A stretch of DNA of 62,500 bases, taken from assembly GCA_905221605.1 (NCBI GenBank), contig CAJNDS010002220.1, positions 12,501 to 75,000 of the forward strand, written 5' to 3'. The notes under the pieces are model-generated. The model saw only the letters and a list, made by a program, of their open reading frames with translations. It searched no databases and was not told the DNA's origin. This document shows, one piece after another, positions 42,801 through 52,079 of this stretch. The stretch is from Symbiodinium natans (Eukaryota > Sar > Dinophyceae > Suessiales > Symbiodiniaceae). The position numbers were made by a program, and so were the translations under genes. Position 1 is the stretch's first letter. Each line of letters starts with the position of its first letter.

Positions 42801-45372
42801 GGACAACGGGTCACGGCGAACTTTGCAAAAGAGCGCGAGGACTCTTACAGGGGTTAGCGGCGGTTCAGGGTCGAGCGTCTAGGGTTTGGGCTTCGGGAGA
42901 TGTAGGGTCCTTTAGGGGAAGGTGGCCATATTTTTTGGGGGGGGGGGGGCAAGTAAGCAACCCCAAGCCTTCTAAGGGTCCCGGGTACCTCCGCACGGTT
43001 GTTGAGGGAACATAGCAGAGGGCTACGTATATGGGGGTTTCTGAGCATCAGGGTACCTTATTATTCTGGATCCTTTTAGTACGGGAATCCTACTATTTGG
43101 TGGTTCATTTAGGGGCACCCTTTTGTCCATATGCTTTGGGCAATCTGGATGGGAAGATTGTGGTGAAGAAGGAGAGTTGAGGCTGCGTTGGGGCTTAGAG
43201 CCGCCCGGGTGTTTGGGGGTATTTGTAACACTATGCCGATAAGGCCCAAAGCCGCATTGACCCTGTAAGCCCTACACAGACACATAGGGCCTCAACCCTA
43301 AACACGATTAACTCTATGAACCCTAGAAAGGCTACGGGCCCATCTTTCCGAATTTATCTTTTCACGACTTCTGTGGAGGTGCCGTCCTGGCAATGTGCCG
43401 TTTTTGGTTTAGAGTTGGTAGTTGTTAACGTTCCAAGGCTTTGGGGGGACGAGTGGTTAAGATTTTTGTGTTTCGGCTCAGGGTGTGTAGGGTTTTGCGT
43501 CTTCTGTGTTGACCATTTCGGGCTTTGACGTGTCTTCTTGGCAACCGTGTTTCAGACATCGTGTTTTCCATGTATTGTTTAGAAGGGCTTTGTGTTGAAG
43601 ATTCGAAGTCTGTAAGGTTCATGGGACGAGGGGGTTAGCATTGTACCCTAAACCCTAAAGCCTAAACCCTAAAGCCTAAAGCCTAAACCCTAAAGCCTAA
43701 ACTCTAAAGCCTAAAGCCTAAAGCCTAAAGCCTAAAGCCTAAAGCCTAAACCCAAATCTGGCAGGAGCCCTTCCGCGAAGGCCGAAACTTTTTGGTGGCT
43801 GAGCGCAACTTCCTGCAGAAGCAGGCCATGCTCCCCAGGATGCCCGGAAGTATCCTTCCAATCCGAACCCCTGAGGGATTCAAACCCCTAAATCCTAAAC
43901 CTTGTGTTAGAAAAAGGATCCCTAATGAACCTGAGCCAAGAAGGGGGGAACCCTGTCTGGCGACTGCAACCCTAAAGCCTGAACCCCGTAGATGCTTCAT
44001 ATACTATTAAAGGTTGGTCGGCGACGGTGTCCATCTGTGGTGATGCGGTTTAGGGCCCTAAACCCTAAAACCCTGAACCCTATAAACCCCTAAACCCTAA
44101 ACCTGAAAACCCCAAACCCTAAAACCCGACTGGTTCTAAAGGTGCTCTGAAAGTATGGACCTGAGAAAGGGGTTCCTCACTTCAGAGGGTACCTCGAGGC
44201 TCTTTTGGTGACAGCAACGAGGCAGTACTGCAACAATACTCAGAATGTACAACGGTCCTGGGTGTGGGGATGAATAAGGGGAAACCCTCAAGCCCATGCG
44301 CACCCGGATTGGTGCGGTTTTCCATGAACGTCGCCCCCCCCCCCCACCGGTACAGGACATTTCTTTAATGGTCGAACTTAACTTCTTTCGCTTGCAATTT
44401 TAGCCCTAAAGCCCGTTAACATGTCACGTATATTGGATATAGATATAGATCTAAAGTGGAGAAGCATATATATATATATAGACATAATGATTAGCAGCAT
44501 TACTCTTTGCATTATCTCTATATCTGTATACATATATATGTATGTATATCCAACCTAGGAAAAGAGAACTGGCTCAACTGACCCCTATCGCCTCTCCCTG
44601 AAGCTGTGCCCCTGTTACTCAGGCGATTGCCACTGCCGAGGCCGGCTCCGGTTCCTCCAGTTCTGTAGGGCCGATCCGGGTTGAGGGTTTAGGGTTTAGG
44701 GTTTGGGTTTTGGGTTTTGGGTTTAGGGTTTAGGGTTTAGGGTTTAGGGTTTAGGGTTTAGGGCTTAGGGTGGTTGCTGGTAGGGTTGAGGGTGTAGGAT
44801 GGAGGGTTAGGGTTTTGGGGTTCAGGGTTTTGGGTTCCTAGGGTGCAGGGTTTAGCGTTGAGGGGGCTATTTGTGTGCAGTAGGCACGAGGGTTAGGGCT
44901 CCCTTCAAGCCTGCCCTATGAGTACTCATGAACCATCAGAACGTTCAAGTAGGACTGATCCCTGAACCCCAAACCCTACGGGCGCTAGACGCTGAAAGCT
45001 ACGTAAGCCAGCCTTTTGATTTTGGGCCTTCAAGGCCGTAGGTGTCGGCAGGGCTGAATCTCTGCATTCCTTTTTTTGTTATGGTTTACTGTAGGGTCTT
45101 TCAGAGCTCGGGTTTTCCCATTGGGTGCAGGGTTTTAGGGTTTGTGGGTTGGGGTTTTAGGGTCACTACTTCAGGGCCGGGTCTCGTATTAAACTGTTGT
45201 AGGCTTTAGGGCTCGGCTTGGGGTTTAGGACTCGGTTCGCAAAACGACCCTAAGCGCCCCTACTACCCCAAGCCAGGATTCACAGCAGCTTGCACGCTTG
45301 CGCCTCCTTCTTTTGCCCATTCCGCCGCAGATCAGGGATATTGACATGAGTATCACAGGGGCCGAAGCATAA
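24570..45372 (+). CDS. RD/RS-rich RNA-binding protein with RRM, about 20 exons over 20.8 kb
   Basis: N-terminal exons 24570-24698 (MSAEDSRDRDVRDYRERD start), 25125-25223, 26054 to about 26140, 26820 to about 26860, 27680-27718 and 28636 to about 28682 encode Arg-Asp-rich sequence, then VSRIPPSVTEERLEA, which looks like the start of an RRM. A phase-consistent chain follows: 35298-35349 (RFSGTALLEFPHK), 35796-35846, 36508-36571, 37122-37174 (RSRSRVKNYLKHFSEYK), 37269-37383, 38646-38689 (RSRSREHVDRDDPS), 39877-39918 (VTLIVKGIASTTRE), 40755-40823, 41274-41330, 41812-41848, 42790-42836, 43765-43824, 44623-44664 and 45277-45372 (TAA stop). The second RRM is complete: beta 1 LIVKGI, RNP1 RGFAFVQF, alpha 2 DAIRALNRFD and beta 4 RVTANFAKER. 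This architecture suggests a nuclear splicing or mRNA-binding factor. The first RRM lacks about 15-20 residues, so an exon between 28.7 and 35.3 kb is probably missed. The join between exons 3 and 4 is ambiguous. Confidence 0.75.
26968..27444 (+). repeat. Four degenerate repeats in a 158-codon open frame, inside an intron
   Basis: Units near 27122, 27182, 27266 and 27336 share GCTGACTGTTGCTTTACGC-like sequence, spaced about 60-85 bp. They translate as GLAVALRA, GGLTVALCTGG and GGPALALRAG. The frame is open from 26968 to 27444 but lies between the fourth and fifth RD-gene exons. It may be a decayed repeat or an alternative exon. No family is recognised. Confidence 0.45.
27750..27825 (+). repeat. 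Interstitial TTTAGGG array at an intron start
   Basis: About nine GGGTTTA units begin 30 bp after the exon ending at 27718. The mirror-image CCCTAAA array lies at about 27545-27610, before that exon. This pair shows the polarity pattern clearly. Confidence 0.95.
28344..28440. mobile_element. MITE-like element, copy 2
   Basis: It opens GGGATGTTCCCCTTGATACT and closes GTAAGGGAGAACATCCC, so the termini are inverted. The internal arms are AGCAGTCCTCAATAGGG and CCCTATGAAGGACTGCT. It is 97 bp long. It lies in the intron before the IPPSVTEERLEA exon. Confidence 0.9.
28818..28985. repeat. AT microsatellite
   Basis: TATATA, ACATATAT and GTGTGTAT runs. The Tyr/Ile-rich ORF over it is a repeat artefact. 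Confidence 0.95.
29466..29487 (+). repeat. Poly-C run
   Basis: About 22 C interrupt the intron just before a CCCTAAA-like block at 29490-29545. Confidence 0.95.
29739..30107 (+). CDS. Candidate coding stretch inside the long intron, unrecognised
   Basis: A stretch at 29739 after ATGAAG reads VSKNQRKQLTKDPNRAANS. Further on, an ATG-less open frame from about 29852 to a TAA near 30107 includes RGLDATVYEWLRCHLNFSVS, KNPILVMRPGKPLGTSPM and RQAVVRLFSDDCKPC. Composition is protein-like and the heptamers are absent. It could hold the missing exon of the RNA-binding gene, a nested gene or a retrocopy. No family is recognised. Confidence 0.35.
30713..31054 (+). CDS. 113-codon open frame, unrecognised
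   Basis: The frame opens at ATG 30713 and reads MRVTHVSQEKHQLRHAP near its start and TLATIRELLNLKLLPFCSAI further on. It lies in the heptamer-free part of the large intron. There is no family match and no regulatory support, so chance is possible. Confidence 0.2.
   Translation: MRVTHVSQEKHQLRHAPTSEIEYQNTSLSECIAVSARLDSVTDKRRAVTQSSSVRQAPCYACVQHTGATLATIRELLNLKLLPFCSAIYQRALGCLVGHLGGSISRYLHANES
31076..31132 (+). CDS. Candidate exon in the large intron
   Basis: After TGCAG, with phase 2, the sequence reads CFMTEEDFMWAFADWLDPEA. The acidic, aromatic helix-like composition and AG-G acceptor fit an exon. I could not place it in phase between the neighbouring exons, so it may be an alternative or decayed exon. 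Confidence 0.3.
31240..31482. repeat. Inverted array built from telomere heptamers and a GGCCTTGAGG motif
   Basis: The left half has GAAACCCTAAA alternating with CCAGGCCTTGAGGCC three times. The right half has the reverse complement, TTTAGGGTTTC alternating with GGGCCTCAAGGTCTGG. Together they form a large imperfect palindrome about 240 bp long. Confidence 0.85.
31740..32460 (+). repeat. C-rich heptamer block with reiterated CCACAACCACACCAC motif and G-runs
   Basis: The composite CCCTAAAACCAACCCACAACC, followed by CACACCAC and a G-run, occurs near 31815, 32028 and 32122. GGGGGCAGCCCGCC follows it twice. GAACCACAGGC recurs between 32230 and 32460. It looks like a decayed array of about 100-200 bp units. 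Confidence 0.7.
32570..35245 (+). repeat. 53 bp minisatellite, about 50 copies
   Basis: The unit is GGGCCCTCACGCCCAGCAAG, then GGGCCAACTGATGCTC, then ATGATGCTCGCCTTGTC. Copies differ by point changes and small deletions. Variant units (TCAGACTCACGCCCA, and ATGCTCCCCTTGTTGGCCC) recur at spaced positions, for example 32848, 33610, 34082 and 34307, which points to higher-order duplication. 53 is not a multiple of three, and the ORFs over it are artefacts. It lies in the intron before the exon at 35298. Confidence 0.95.
36378..36400 (+). repeat. Poly-C run
   Basis: About 20 C lie upstream of a short CCCTAAA array (36440-36475) and the exon at 36508. Confidence 0.9.
38348..38366 (+). other. Possible relict spliced-leader-like sequence (weak)
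   Basis: TATTTTGGCTCATGG shares ATTTTGGCTCA with the 3' end of the dinoflagellate spliced leader as I remember it (CCATTTTGGCTCAAG). A 72-codon frame begins at the ATG within it (38362). It lies inside an intron of the RNA-binding gene. The match is short and may be chance. Confidence 0.2.
39822..39855 (+). repeat. Poly-G run of about 32
   Basis: It lies just upstream of the exon at 39877. It is a G-run on the 3' side of an intron, against the usual polarity. The 64-codon ORF with a poly-Gly stretch here is partly artefact, but its tail includes the real exon. Confidence 0.9.
41366..41415. repeat. Imperfect hairpin
   Basis: TTAACCTTTTTGGGG and CCCCAAAGGTTAA are inverted around TAGGATAAT. 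It lies in the intron between the RNP1 exon and the alpha-2 exon and may be an end of a small element. Confidence 0.6.
43644..43752 (+). repeat. Variant heptamer array (CCTAAAG)n
   Basis: About 15 seven-base units are mostly CCTAAAG with interspersed CCTAAAC. It is a locally homogenised variant of the telomere-like repeat, directly upstream of the exon at 43765. Confidence 0.95.
44450..44552. repeat. AT microsatellite
   Basis: TATAGATATAGAT and ATATATATATA runs followed by TATATGTATGTATA. There is no gene content. Confidence 0.9.
44682..44775 (+). repeat. TTTAGGG array at an intron start
   Basis: Perfect and near-perfect GGGTTTA units start about 18 bp after the exon ending at 44664. This is the last intron of the RNA-binding gene. 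Confidence 0.95.
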
Positions 45373-46794
45373 ACATGGGCAGCAACGCGAAACCGCTTTT
45401 CTGCCACAGGTTAGAGTTGGGACCAGCCACTCAGCATCAGCCAGAAACCTCAATGCACTGGGCCCTACCGCGCCAGCCTGTGCAAGGCCCTTCCAACACC
45501 TGGGAAATCCCCTCCCCTAACAGCAGCCCCCTCAAAAGAAGATCGTCTTCATGGCTATTAGGACCCCAAACCCCCGACCTAAACCCAATAGCACTAGCAC
45601 CAGTGAATATGCGTGGCCCACGGGGCGCGTCGCTTCGAGGCGCGGGGAAACCTGCCTGACCCAGCCACACGACCTCCAAAAACCCTAAACCAGAGGGCAT
45701 TCCACGACCCTCCCCGAAGGAAACCTAAGGGAACCGATTCGAGCGCATACGAACTCTTAGGAACTTAGGGGCGGACCCAGTGGACTGCGCCTTTAGCTGC
45801 GGAGCATTGCGGAGCCATGCGCCACGCCGCGCAGGCATGTCGCTGTAGGGGTGGTAGGGTTCTTGGTTTTAGGGCTGAGGGTTTAGGGTTTACGGTTTAG
45901 GGTTTAGGGTTGAGGGTCACGGTGATCTTGAAGGGGTTTGGAGCTTGGTGGGGGAGGGTGTGAGAGAAGCCACACCAACCTGACGTTTTGGGTTTGAGGG
46001 TTGCAGGTTTGCTGGGAGGGCATCTGCCCTCCCTGAGCCCCTCAACCTCAACCTGGGGTGTAACGATTAGGGCGACTAGGGGTCTCCGAAACTGAAGGCT
46101 CGGGAAGCTGGGTGTGTGCACGGTTTTGCCCCATATAAGTGGGGACCCAGCTCGACCCACGCCACCAGGCTGTTCATCAGAAGGCTCAGAAACTTGGGGG
46201 AATCTAGGGTGATTCGCACGCGAGCATGCAACCCTTGTTTTAGTTTTTGAGATCAACCGACTACTCCGATTAAGAACCGTCAGGCCTTAAACAGAGTCTT
46301 ACCGGGTAGCAGATAAGAGCACGCCTAAATTTTTGAAAAAGCAAGAAAGTAGATAGCTTTCCCCCGTTAACTGTTAATCGTTCTGAATATCAGACAATGT
46401 AAGAAACAGCAGAGTCCCGCAGGAACAGAAAAACCTATATAACCTCCTCAAAAAACTTTTCTTTCAGAGTATGACATGAGCTCTCTTGTATGTCAAGAGA
46501 CATATGGGATGTCTTCGGTGGTTTTGCGCGAAAGTAAGAGGTTGATTTTGGGTGACGATCAGAGTGGTAAAGCCTTAGAAGAATGAGCTAGCCTTAAGCA
46601 CGAAAGCATGAACAGCAACATGCGAAAACAATAGCGGCCTGCTAAAACTATGTCATGTGGACAGTGATAATGACTCTTCACACACACACACACCTGTGCG
46701 TAGATCTTGGGAAGGGGGCGAGCATGCACGCGCATGAAGTACATAGATATATGCGTATATACATACATATGTATGTATATATATATATATATAT

Positions 46795-46825
<31 letters not shown>

Positions 46826-48077
46826 TACGAGTGTGTGTGTGTGTGTGCATACATGCATATTTAGTTGTCTGTACATACACAAGCACGTCTAGTTTTTTGC
46901 CTGTTGTTTGTTATTCAGTTTATGTACACACAGAGATGTGTAGGACTTTTGGGTGTGTTTGCATCGGTCATTGGGTTGGGGCAATTTTGTGAGGGAGGTA
47001 TATGACCACCGGTGCCCATGTGGCACTTGTAGATACGGTCGGAGGGTTTGGAGGAGTGGCCACAGGTACCTGTATGTAGGCACGCGACATTAAGCACAGT
47101 CAGCTAGAGGGGGGGGGCATGCTGATTAGGCCGCCTTCAACTACGTGAGACCATCGCGAGAAGGCGACACCCGCAAGACTGCAACTTATGTGCCTCGGGT
47201 GGTCCTGAGAAGTTGCCTTTTTCTTGTCCGGTGTTTGATCCTTCCCGCAGCTAGCGCCTGGCCACCCTTCTGAACCATGAAACCCTGAAGCCTGGAGCCC
47301 TGACAACTGAAGAGCATCAACTCTTTGAACAGCACCTTCTGCATGCTAGGGTTGAGGTCTCTGTTTTAAGGGTCTCGCTTGTGCAAGGGCCCCAGCGGGC
47401 TTCCATCGTGGGATCCCCCCCCCCACCAAAATACGCCACCCAGACCCTAGACAACACTCAGCCCTGAACGACAACCAAGGACCAGCAGCCGGGGTGCCCA
47501 GATGTGAGGATCACAGCAGGGGCTTTTTCGGGCACCTTTGGTTTGCTGTTGATTTGGGTTTAGTTTAGTTTAATTTAGTTTAGTTTCGTTTAGTTTGGAG
47601 TTTAGGCTTTTTGGGGGTAGGGTTTTCCCGACCCCGCTAGCAAGCGGAGCCATATCCTCAAACTTTTCGCTTCTAAACGAGGGAAGCGTACGGGACAAGT
47701 AGCTGTTTGGGGACCATGCAAGCTGGCTGCTCTTGCATGTCATCTGGGAAAAAGTTGGGATGCTCTCTGGCCTTCATTCGGCAGCCGCAGTTTTCTGAGA
47801 CCTCAAAAGCACCACTTGGATGCCCAGTAGCACCCTTCTAGATGGATACTGGAGGACCTGCTCAGCCCCCATTCAACAGCATGTTTTCGTTCAGCCCGCA
47901 GCCCTAAACGCTGCCCCCAATCTAGTCTTCAGGGCTTGGCCCGGAGCTCGATGTCTCCATGTGCCCTTGGAGGTTCAAGGGTAGCAGGGGGTCGAAGTAC
48001 CCTGAAAAAGGTTGAGGCTTCGGGTGGCTTACGAAGTATCCGTGAACCACGAAGTGCCTGTTCCCACGCATCCTCAG
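45373..48077. other. Interval without a recognised gene
   Basis: Heptamer blocks lie at 45840-45920 (G-rich). At 46675-46850 there are (CA)n, a TATATA tract, about eleven TTTA units and (TG)n. At 47556-47600 there is a TTTAG pentamer run. Several ORFs of 60-119 codons cross the interval, but none shows splice-site or family support. Confidence 0.5.
46755..46850 (+). repeat. Compound microsatellite (TA)n(TTTA)n(TG)n
   Basis: TATATATA passes into about eleven TTTA units, then ACGAG and GTGTGTGTGTG. Confidence 0.95.
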
Positions 48078-48111
48078 GCTCAAGACGATCATGAAGGAGG
48101 TCGAGGACCCT
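48078..48111 (+). CDS. Coding exon, unrecognised
   Basis: After CCTCAG, with one base completing a codon, it reads LKTIMKEVEDP and then meets a GC donor. The frame stays open beyond this through CSASKSCHRNHKLLQKGL, so the exon could be longer. Downstream the 13 bp unit GGGCTCCACAA repeats at about 48177-48230. Confidence 0.45.
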
Positions 48112-48621
48112 GCGCCGTTGTGTTCAGCCTCGAAGTCTTGCCATCGCAACCATAAACTCCTCCAGAAGGGCCTCAGGGGCTCCAGAAGGGCTCCACAAGG
48201 GCTCCACAAGGGCTCCACAAGGGCCTCAAGGGGTCCAGGGGGGGCCTAGGGGGGTTTGGTAGTTGAGCCTCCAGGACAGCCTTGTAAACCCAGAGTGCGG
48301 AAGACAAACAAGAACGACGACAATCCGGCCTAAGTTTTCTCTCGGAAGCCTAAACCCTAAACATCCCTAAACCCTGAACCCTAAAGCGTTCGTCAAGCAA
48401 TGAGGAGGCATAGAAGTTACACGCCCGAAGCACAGTGTCACATGCGGAAGTGAATTTGGCCTGGCTTGAGCTTGGTTTCGCCGTGAATTGAGTAGCGATG
48501 AGGTGGCAACTTGGGGTATGGGGCATGTCTGCATACTAGCAGCTGACCAATGCCACACCCCAACCTCTACAGAAAGAACCCGGGCAGCTTAGTTTTTAAC
48601 CTTGGGGGGGATTAAACCTTG

Positions 48622-48730
48622 AACCCTAAACCCTAAACCCTAAACCCTAAACCCTAAACCCTAAACCCTAAACCCTAAACCCTAAACCCTAAACCCTAAA
48701 CCCTAAACCCTAAACCCTAAACCCTAAACC
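48622..48730 (-). repeat. Longest perfect interstitial telomere array, about 15 CCCTAAA copies
   Basis: About 107 bp of uninterrupted CCCTAAA lie on the + strand, the longest pure tract here. It lies between the exon at 48078 and the bacterial-type fragment at 49630. Confidence 0.95.
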
Positions 48731-49629
48731 CCACCACCTCTTTCTGAACACCAACGCCCCCAAACCCGCTGGTTCGTATGACCCAAACCCATCCCCAGCT
48801 GCTCAATCCCTCAACGTTCAAGCCCAATCCCAGGGCCCATAAGCTTTCAGAGTTTGGGGTTTAGGGTTTGGAGCTTCGAGTTTGATTAGGGTTGAGGGTT
48901 TGAGGTCTTCAGCCGGAAGCCCTCCAGAACTCCTCCCCCCCCCCCCCCCAAATCCCTCTGTCAGGAGACGGACTCAGACGACGGGTGGAGTCCTAAGGCC
49001 TGCGAGTGGTACCTTTTGCCCTTTTCTTGGTAGGCCTTTGGGACATATCATCTGTTCCCTTTTGGGTTTAAGAGTATCGTATTTAGGAATGCTGGGATGC
49101 CAAGGTTTTAGGGCTTCGGGACTTTGGGGAACTCAGGCATTTAGAGGGTTCAGAGGTGTTTGGAGCTCAGGAAATGGGGAGAGTCTCAGGGATGTACGCT
49201 ACGGACCACAGTGCTCAGTGTTAAGGAGTGTTTGGAAGTTAAGGATGTTAATTTTAGGCCTCAGGGATTCAGAGCTACTTCGATTTGGCGGTTGGCGCGC
49301 GCATCCAAACCCTCAGCCCTCGACCAGAACATCAAGCCCATAAGGCACAGTCTCTCCATGCAGCCTTCCCAACACCCGTAAACCCGAGTGGGAAACCCCA
49401 AGCCCTTTTCTAAAAGCAAGCACCCTACGTAAGGTGCAGGGTTTGGGGTTTAGGGCTTCGGCGACCCGCCAATAGCCCTCTGCTTATAAGTGCCCATCAG
49501 AACCCCCGAGTGAGCGAAGCCTTCCAAACCCCCCTAAGGGCGAAGCATGACCTGCGCGTCCAATTTGAGGGTTTAGCCACGTTGGGGGATCCTATACTAC
49601 CCTTACTGACCCTTACCTTACCTTAATCA

Positions 49630-50070
49630 GCCACATGATTCAATGTCATTGGGATTGAGTGCAGCCAGTGGACTAACATCAGTGGAGCCGGCACCCTCAC
49701 CGGGTGAATTGTCTGCAATAGAACGTCTGAGCAATGGACACCCCCAGCAGACCTACCCGGCAGTAGCTGCTCAATACCCGCTTGTGGCATGTTTTTGAGT
49801 TTGGGGGCATCTACCTGAGCCACCGAGCCACCGATCAACTCTTTGACTTGTGTACCATAGCCCATGACGACAACCTCTGCCAAATCAGCAGTCGAGGTTA
49901 ATAAGGTAACATTGATCTGAGTTTGGTTACCTACCGTGATTTCCTCAGTTGTATAGCCTACGAAGCTACTAAAGACCAAGACAGCACTCGGGCTGTACGG
50001 TCGCCTTATACTTGCCATCAGCATCGGTACTCATGCCGTTGGTCGTGGCTTTCACCCTCACACCCCAACC
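49630..50070 (-). pseudogene. Broken SusC/RagA-type TonB-dependent receptor fragment (Bacteroidetes-like)
   Basis: Reading the minus strand from about 50070 down, one frame gives KATTNGMSTDADGKYKATV, the end of a carboxypeptidase-regulatory-like domain. A frameshift follows, then LVFSSFVGYTTEEITVGNQT, INVTL, the TonB-box-like EVVVMGYGTQVKELIGGSVA and the plug start MPQAGIEQLLPGRSAG. After a second frame change and an apparent internal deletion, DVSPLAALNPNDIES appears, then the similarity stops. These are hallmarks of SusC outer-membrane receptors. The full protein is about 1000 residues; here roughly 140 remain and cannot be made intact. The fragment lacks heptamers and runs against the host gene direction, while host-type repeats lie on both sides. 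A decayed insertion of bacterial DNA is likely. An assembly chimera is the alternative. Confidence 0.85.
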
Positions 50071-50844
50071 CCCAAGTAAGGCTTAGTTGAGGGTTATGAG
50101 GGCTAGCCCACGATCCCGTGATCACAGGTCACCAAGTTTGACCGGACCGGGCATTATGGCCACGTGCAGACAGTTGGGAGCCCAGAATGGTAAGATTGTC
50201 GGGGTACCTGCAGGCATGTGAAGTCATCAGCCCGACCTAGGTTTAGGGTCTGCAGGTTGTTTTGGAGTTGATTTGTTGTGCTTCTGTGGTGGGAGGGGTG
50301 GAGAAGGCAAGCCTACACTCCAAGGTTGTTCTCATACTCTGAGGATAGCACCATGGCCTAAGCCGTAAACCCTGCATATGGTGCCGAGAAGGTGTAGCAA
50401 TTGTCCGTGAGAGCTCCCAACTATGCATGAGATTCTCCCATGCAGCGAGTAGGTTGAAACTTTCAAATTGACCCTAAATCAAGGGAAAAAGCGACCCTGA
50501 TCCCTCAGCTAGAAAGCAGAGGTGGACGAAAGGGACGTGGAGCCGGCAGATGTCTTCTTCAGTGTTTGGGCCCCAGTTCTCTGAAACAAGGTGTAGTGCC
50601 GCAATGACAGTGTGAGGGCTTATAGGGTTTAGGGCCTAGTTGGTATGGTCCAGGGGTTGGTTTAGGGTAGGCTTTCTCAGGGTTAAGGGGTATATACCAT
50701 ATGTAGTCGCTATATACCTAAGTAGCCCCCAAATAAACCCCAAGGAGAACCCCGAAGGTCCATTACAAGGGTCCCTCCTTTAGTCCCTTAACAGGGATTC
50801 CTCCCTAGGGCCCTAAACCCTCAACCCTATACGCCCCGCTCCAG

Positions 50845-51240
50845 GAGATGCCAAATCAACTGCAAGGTTTCGGGGCTGCAGATGTCCCGCAGGGTGGGGC
50901 TCGTGGTTTGAGGTTTGGGGTTTAGGGTTTAGGGATTCTAGAAAGGATTAGCTACTCGGGATTTAAGCCCAACTCCCTAAGACTCAAGACCTGCACCTTA
51001 CACCCTCAAACCTAAACCTTGTGACCCTGAACCCGAATATCCCGAAAAGAGTTGCAACCCTAAACCCCAAACCCTAAACCCCAAACCCTAAACCCCAAAC
51101 CCTAACCCCTAAGCCTAAGCCCCGCCTAGCCCTAAACCCAAAACCCTAATGGGCTTGAGGTGGACATGTACGACTCCGTCCTGGTCGCAGCTTTCGGCGG
51201 CGTTACCATGTGCTTCGGCTCTGGGTGCTGCATGTGTTCG
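50845..51240 (+). CDS. Two phase-matched exons of an unrecognised protein
   Basis: Exon 50845-50883 follows CCAG and reads EMPNQLQGFGAAD, ending at a GT donor. Exon 51160-51240 follows TTGAG and reads VDMYDSVLVAAFGGVTMCFG, then SGCCMCS, with GTTTATGTTTAGGG as donor. Both are phase 0. The Gly/Cys-rich second exon could be membrane-embedded or metal-binding, but no family is recognised. Confidence 0.55.
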
Positions 51241-51836
51241 GTTTATGTTTAGGGTTTAGGGTTTAGGGTTTAGGGTTTAGGGTTTAGGGTTTAGGGTTAT
51301 CTTATCTAGGACCCTTGTAACATGTCTAAGGGTTTGTTATTGGGTTTGGAGGGGGTAGGATGCCTCCACAGGATTTATCCCCTTGTGTGCGGTAGGGTCC
51401 ACAGTTTTTAGGGTTCCGGGCTTCCAGGCAATTCCCTCTCCCCCAATCAGCCACGCAGAAAAATTGAAACCACCAACAAAGCTCTTCTCCCGCAATAACC
51501 TGAACCCTGTGAGGTTTTGTGCCGGTCGGGCGGGGTTAAAGACCAGCGGATGGGGGGCGGGGCGGCGTTCAACATGTGCGGCATGGGATGGGCCTAAATG
51601 AAACCCTATGGCCTGAAGGGCCTGAAGCCTAAACCTCTAAGGCTTCCTTTCTTCGGATGCTATCAGACTGAGGGGTTTGCCGAAACTCCAGCACAGGGTC
51701 GAATCTAGGGCCCTAGGGCCTTTGGGATCCCGTAGCAACCACCTCAAGCAGCCCGACCCTAACCCTGGTAACCCTAAACCCTAAACCCCAAGCCCAAAGC
51801 CCGTGTTTTTCCCCTAGATAAACCGACCTCGCCCAG

Positions 51837-51905
51837 GAACCTCGACGGGTCGGATGAGCTTCACGTGCATCCTGGGGTCTTGCAGCTTGGCTGCTACTAC
51901 TTATT
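51837..51905 (+). CDS. Coding exon, unrecognised
   Basis: After GCCCAG, with phase 2, it reads NLDGSDELHVHPGVLQLGCY. The phase does not match the exon at 51240, so an exon between them is missed or the frame differs. It is followed at 51922-51943 by the palindrome AGGGGGCCTTTAAAGGCCCCCT. Confidence 0.4.
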
Positions 51906-52079
51906 AAGGAATCTGAAGGGAGGGGGCCTTTAAAGGCCCCCTAAGCTTCCCTAAGGTTTCCCATAAACTACTATTTGCCTAAGAACCCCAAAAAAAAACA
52001 AGAAATGATATTCCCTATATTACCCTTATCAGGAAGAGCAGTTTCTTTTTTCTAGGGGATTCTTAAGCAATTCGTAGGC

